Position numbers and translations under genes: made by a program. A stretch of 64,000 nt of DNA from Burkholderia territorii. Its GTDB lineage: Bacteria > Pseudomonadota > Gammaproteobacteria > Burkholderiales > Burkholderiaceae. The notes under the pieces are model-generated. The model searched no databases, was not told where the DNA came from, and saw nothing but the letters and a program-made list of their open reading frames with translations. Shown one piece after another: positions 61,897 through 64,000 of the stretch. The stretch spans positions 97,415-161,414 of the forward strand of contig NZ_CADFEJ010000017.1 in NCBI RefSeq assembly GCF_902833055.1, in the 5' to 3' direction. Numbering within the stretch: position 1 is the stretch's first letter; every line of letters starts with the position of its first letter.

Positions 61897-62598
61897 TCAT
61901 GCACGGATGCGCCGCCACGCCCATTCAAGCAGCCGCCAGCCGAGCAGCACCGCGACGATCGTCGCGTAAAGCTTCGGCTGCGCGAGATTGTGCTTGCCGG
62001 CCCTCATCCACCAGAAATGCAGCACGCCGAACAACGCAATCGCATAGATCGCGCGATGCAGCGTCGCCCAGTGACGGCCGAGCCGGCGCACCATCGCGCG
62101 CGGCGACGTCGCGGCCAGCGGAATCAGCAGCACGAACGCGGCGAAGCCGACCGTGATGAACGGACGCTTGCCGACGTCCTTCAGGATCGCGAGCACGTCG
62201 AACCACTTGTCGAACCACAGATACGTCGTGAAATGCAGCGTCGCGTAAAAGAACGCGAACAGGCCGATCATCCGCCGAAAGCGCAGCAACGCGGGAACAC
62301 CCGTCATGCGCCGAACCGGCGTGACGGCGAGCGTGATGCACAGCATCACCAGCGTCCAGAGACCCGTCGAACGCGTGATGAACTCGATCGGATTCGCGCC
62401 GAGCCGATCGGTCAGCCCGAACAGCACCAGCCGTGCGAGCGGATAGAGGCCGGCCGCGAAAACGAGCACCTTGGCAGGGGCAAGCCAGCGCGGCGAGGCG
62501 GTACGCACCGCACCGCCGCCGGAACCACCGGCGGCAGCGGTGCGCATGCCCGACGCGCGCGCGGGCGTCAGCGTCGAAGAACGGATATCGTTTCTCAC
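61897..62598 (-). CDS. msrQ: MsrQ, haem b membrane subunit of the MsrPQ system
   Basis: The 233-residue product starts at GTG 62598 (VRNDIRSSTL). It has about six membrane helices with haem-ligand histidines in FFYATLHFTTYLW and HWATLHRAIYAIALFGVLHF. MsrQ passes electrons from the respiratory chain to MsrP for repair of oxidised periplasmic methionines. An internal ATG 18 codons downstream is an alternative start. It lies 8 bases after msrP. Confidence 0.92.
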   Translation of the reverse strand: MRNDIRSSTLTPARASGMRTAAAGGSGGGAVRTASPRWLAPAKVLVFAAGLYPLARLVLFGLTDRLGANPIEFITRSTGLWTLVMLCITLAVTPVRRMTGVPALLRFRRMIGLFAFFYATLHFTTYLWFDKWFDVLAILKDVGKRPFITVGFAAFVLLIPLAATSPRAMVRRLGRHWATLHRAIYAIALFGVLHFWWMRAGKHNLAQPKLYATIVAVLLGWRLLEWAWRRIRA

Positions 62599-62606
62599 GG
62601 GCGCGC

Positions 62607-63602
62607 TCAAAAGTTCTTTTTCAGATCCATGCCCTGATACATCGACGCGACGAGATCGCCGTAGCCGTTGAACATCAGCGTCTTGCGCTTCGGCGTGAAG
62701 AAGCCGTCCTCGCCGATCCGGCGCTCGGTTGCCTGGCTCCACCGCGGGTGATCGACGTTCGGGTTCACGTTCGAATAGAAACCGTATTCGTTCGATGCAT
62801 AGGTGTTCCAGCTCGTCTTCGGCTGCTTGTCGACGAAGCGGATCTTCACCAGCGACTTCGCGCTCTTGAAGCCGTACTTCCACGGCACGACGATCCGCAC
62901 CGGCGCGCCGTTCTGGTTCGGCAGCACCTGGCCGTACACGCCCATCGTCAGCAGCGTCAGCGGGTTCATCGCCTCGTCCATCCGCAGCCCTTCCGAGTAC
63001 GGCCAGTCGAGCACCGGCGTCGACAACCCCGGCATCTGCGACGGATCGGCCAGCGTGATGAACTGCACGTATTTCGCGTTGCCGGTCGGCTGCACGCGCT
63101 TGATCAGCTCGGACAACGGCACGCCGATCCACGGAATCACCATCGACCATCCTTCGACGCAACGCAGCCGGTACACGCGCTCCTCGAGCGGTGCGAGCTT
63201 CAGCAGTTCGTCGAGATCGAACACCTTCGGGTGCAGCACCTCGCCTTCGACGCTCACGCGCCACGGGCGCGGCCGCAGCGTGCCCGCGTTCTGCGCCGGG
63301 TCGCTCTTGTCGGTGCCGAATTCGTAGAAGTTGTTGTAGGACGTGATGTCCTTGAACGGCGTCACCTTGTCGGCCGCGACGAATCTCGCGTTGGTTTTCG
63401 CCGCGAGCTTCGCGGCCCGCGCGTCCGGCGACGCATAGGCCGCGAACGCCGCGCCGCTGCCGCCGAGCAGGCCGCCCGCCGCCGCCAGGCCGGCGGCCTG
63501 CAATACGCGCCGCCGGTTTTCGAACACCGCGCGCGGCGTAATCTGGCTCTGCGCGATATCACCGCCCGTCAGTACGGTTTGCAAAGAACGTTTGATCCAC
63601 AT
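62607..63602 (-). CDS. msrP: MsrP, periplasmic methionine sulfoxide reductase (molybdenum)
   Basis: The 331-residue product starts MWIKRSLQTVLTGGDIAQSQ. It has a twin-arginine signal (ENRRRVLQAAGLAAAGGLLG) and the sulfite-oxidase-like Mo-binding fold with the cofactor Cys in RLRCVEGWSMVIPW. It is exported folded through Tat, whose genes are at 11731-13347, and works with MsrQ. Confidence 0.93.
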   Translation of the reverse strand: MWIKRSLQTVLTGGDIAQSQITPRAVFENRRRVLQAAGLAAAGGLLGGSGAAFAAYASPDARAAKLAAKTNARFVAADKVTPFKDITSYNNFYEFGTDKSDPAQNAGTLRPRPWRVSVEGEVLHPKVFDLDELLKLAPLEERVYRLRCVEGWSMVIPWIGVPLSELIKRVQPTGNAKYVQFITLADPSQMPGLSTPVLDWPYSEGLRMDEAMNPLTLLTMGVYGQVLPNQNGAPVRIVVPWKYGFKSAKSLVKIRFVDKQPKTSWNTYASNEYGFYSNVNPNVDHPRWSQATERRIGEDGFFTPKRKTLMFNGYGDLVASMYQGMDLKKNF

Positions 63603-63697
63603 CGTGCTGCTCCTCCTGCATGCGCGGCGCGCACGCGTCATGAGCGTTCGACCCGCCCTGCCCTGCGCCGTTCGACGCCCGGACGGCCCGCCCGTTA

Positions 63698-63734
63698 CAA
63701 AAGAAAACCGCCGGGCACGCAGTGCGCCGGCGGT
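63698..63734 (-). terminator. Terminator of ccsB
   Basis: On the minus strand ACCGCCGGCGC and GCCCGGCGGT pair around ACTGCGT and are followed by TTTTCTTTTG. It lies 27 bases after the ccsB stop. Confidence 0.75.
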
Positions 63735-63760
63735 CTTTCGTCGGACCAACGTCGGAAATC

Positions 63761-64000
63761 TTACAGCTTGCCGTAGCTGTGCAGCCCCGACAGGAACATG
63801 TTGACGCCGAGGAACGCGAACGTCGTCACGAGCAGGCCCGTGAGCGCCCACCACGCGGCGACCGCGCCGCGCAGACCCTTCATCAGGCGCATGTGCAGCC
63901 AGGCCGCGTAGTTGAGCCACACGATCAGCGCCCAGGTTTCCTTCGGATCCCAGCTCCAGTAGCCGCCCCAGGCTTCGGCCGCCCACAGTGCGCCGAGGAT
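63761..64000 (-). CDS. ccsB: Cytochrome c biogenesis protein CcsB/ResC, C-terminal part (gene cut by right edge)
   Basis: Reading the minus strand from 64000 gives 79 codons to TAA at 63761. The segment contains the WWD haem-handling motif (WAAEAWGGYWSWDPKE), an HM-containing helix (YAAWLHMRLM) and the last membrane helices ending SGLHSYGKL, as in system II CcsA/CcsB proteins. It attaches haem to periplasmic apocytochromes such as PetC. The N-terminal part lies outside the window. Confidence 0.9.
   Translation of the reverse strand: MLGALWAAEAWGGYWSWDPKETWALIVWLNYAAWLHMRLMKGLRGAVAAWWALTGLLVTTFAFLGVNMFLSGLHSYGKL

Overview
The window is high-GC, densely packed DNA whose gene order and protein sequences fit a betaproteobacterium of the genus Burkholderia, most likely the B. 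cepacia complex. This rests on recognised family sequences and synteny (pil-aroK-aroB-dgt, ugpBAECQ, gltBD, thiOSGE behind a TPP riboswitch, an mla-murA-his-tat cluster, petABC-sspAB); no database search was made. Most genes are on the minus strand.

Layout. (1) 1-5138: the right-hand end of a genomic island inserted at the 3' end of tRNA-Thr(UGU) (5139-5214). It holds a large protein that runs off the left edge of the window (an XRE-type helix-turn-helix joined to an uncharacterised region), a divergent AbiE toxin-antitoxin pair whose toxin gene is frameshifted, an orphan multi-pass membrane protein and a truncated tyrosine integrase. A perfect palindrome lies over the -10 of the HTH gene. 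(2) 5139-9315: tRNA-Thr, sspB, sspA and the cytochrome bc1 operon petABC. (3) 9533-11506: a Nif3-like protein and a DegS/DegQ-type periplasmic protease. (4) 11731-29751: about 18 kb of genes all on the minus strand. In transcription order these are mlaFEDACB with mlaA inside, an ABC-2 exporter, bolA, murA, hisG-D-C-B, marC, hisH-A-F-I-E, a small DUF4870-like membrane protein, a HIT protein and tatABC. Many neighbours overlap by ATGA, and at least one internal promoter is visible. (5) 29836-33529: the thiamine operon thiO-thiS-thiG-thiE behind a TPP riboswitch, with a possible small coupled upstream ORF. (6) 33803-37676: an SbmA/YddA-type ABC transporter, a 2'-5' RNA ligase-like protein and an alanine/sodium symporter. 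(7) 37968-46151: gltBD, a RayT-like transposase relative that has lost its HUH histidines, and an OmpW porin. (8) 46314-51385: the glycerol-3-phosphate uptake operon ugpBAEC with the phosphodiesterase ugpQ. (9) 51476-58458: the type IV pilus genes pilM, pilN, a fused pilO-pilP and pilQ, followed by aroK, aroB and dgt. (10) 58678-64000: PBP1A, frataxin CyaY, the small lipoprotein LptM, the MsrPQ periplasmic methionine sulfoxide reductase, and the C-terminal end of the cytochrome c assembly protein CcsB, cut by the right edge.

Most of the window is conserved housekeeping backbone. The accessory and least-understood part is the first 5.1 kb. The best candidate for an undescribed system is the autoregulated-looking HTH-effector gene at 1-1855, next to AbiE on a tRNA-borne island. 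Smaller points of interest are the HUH-to-QVQ RayT relative, the thiO leader and the ThiD-like extension on ThiE.
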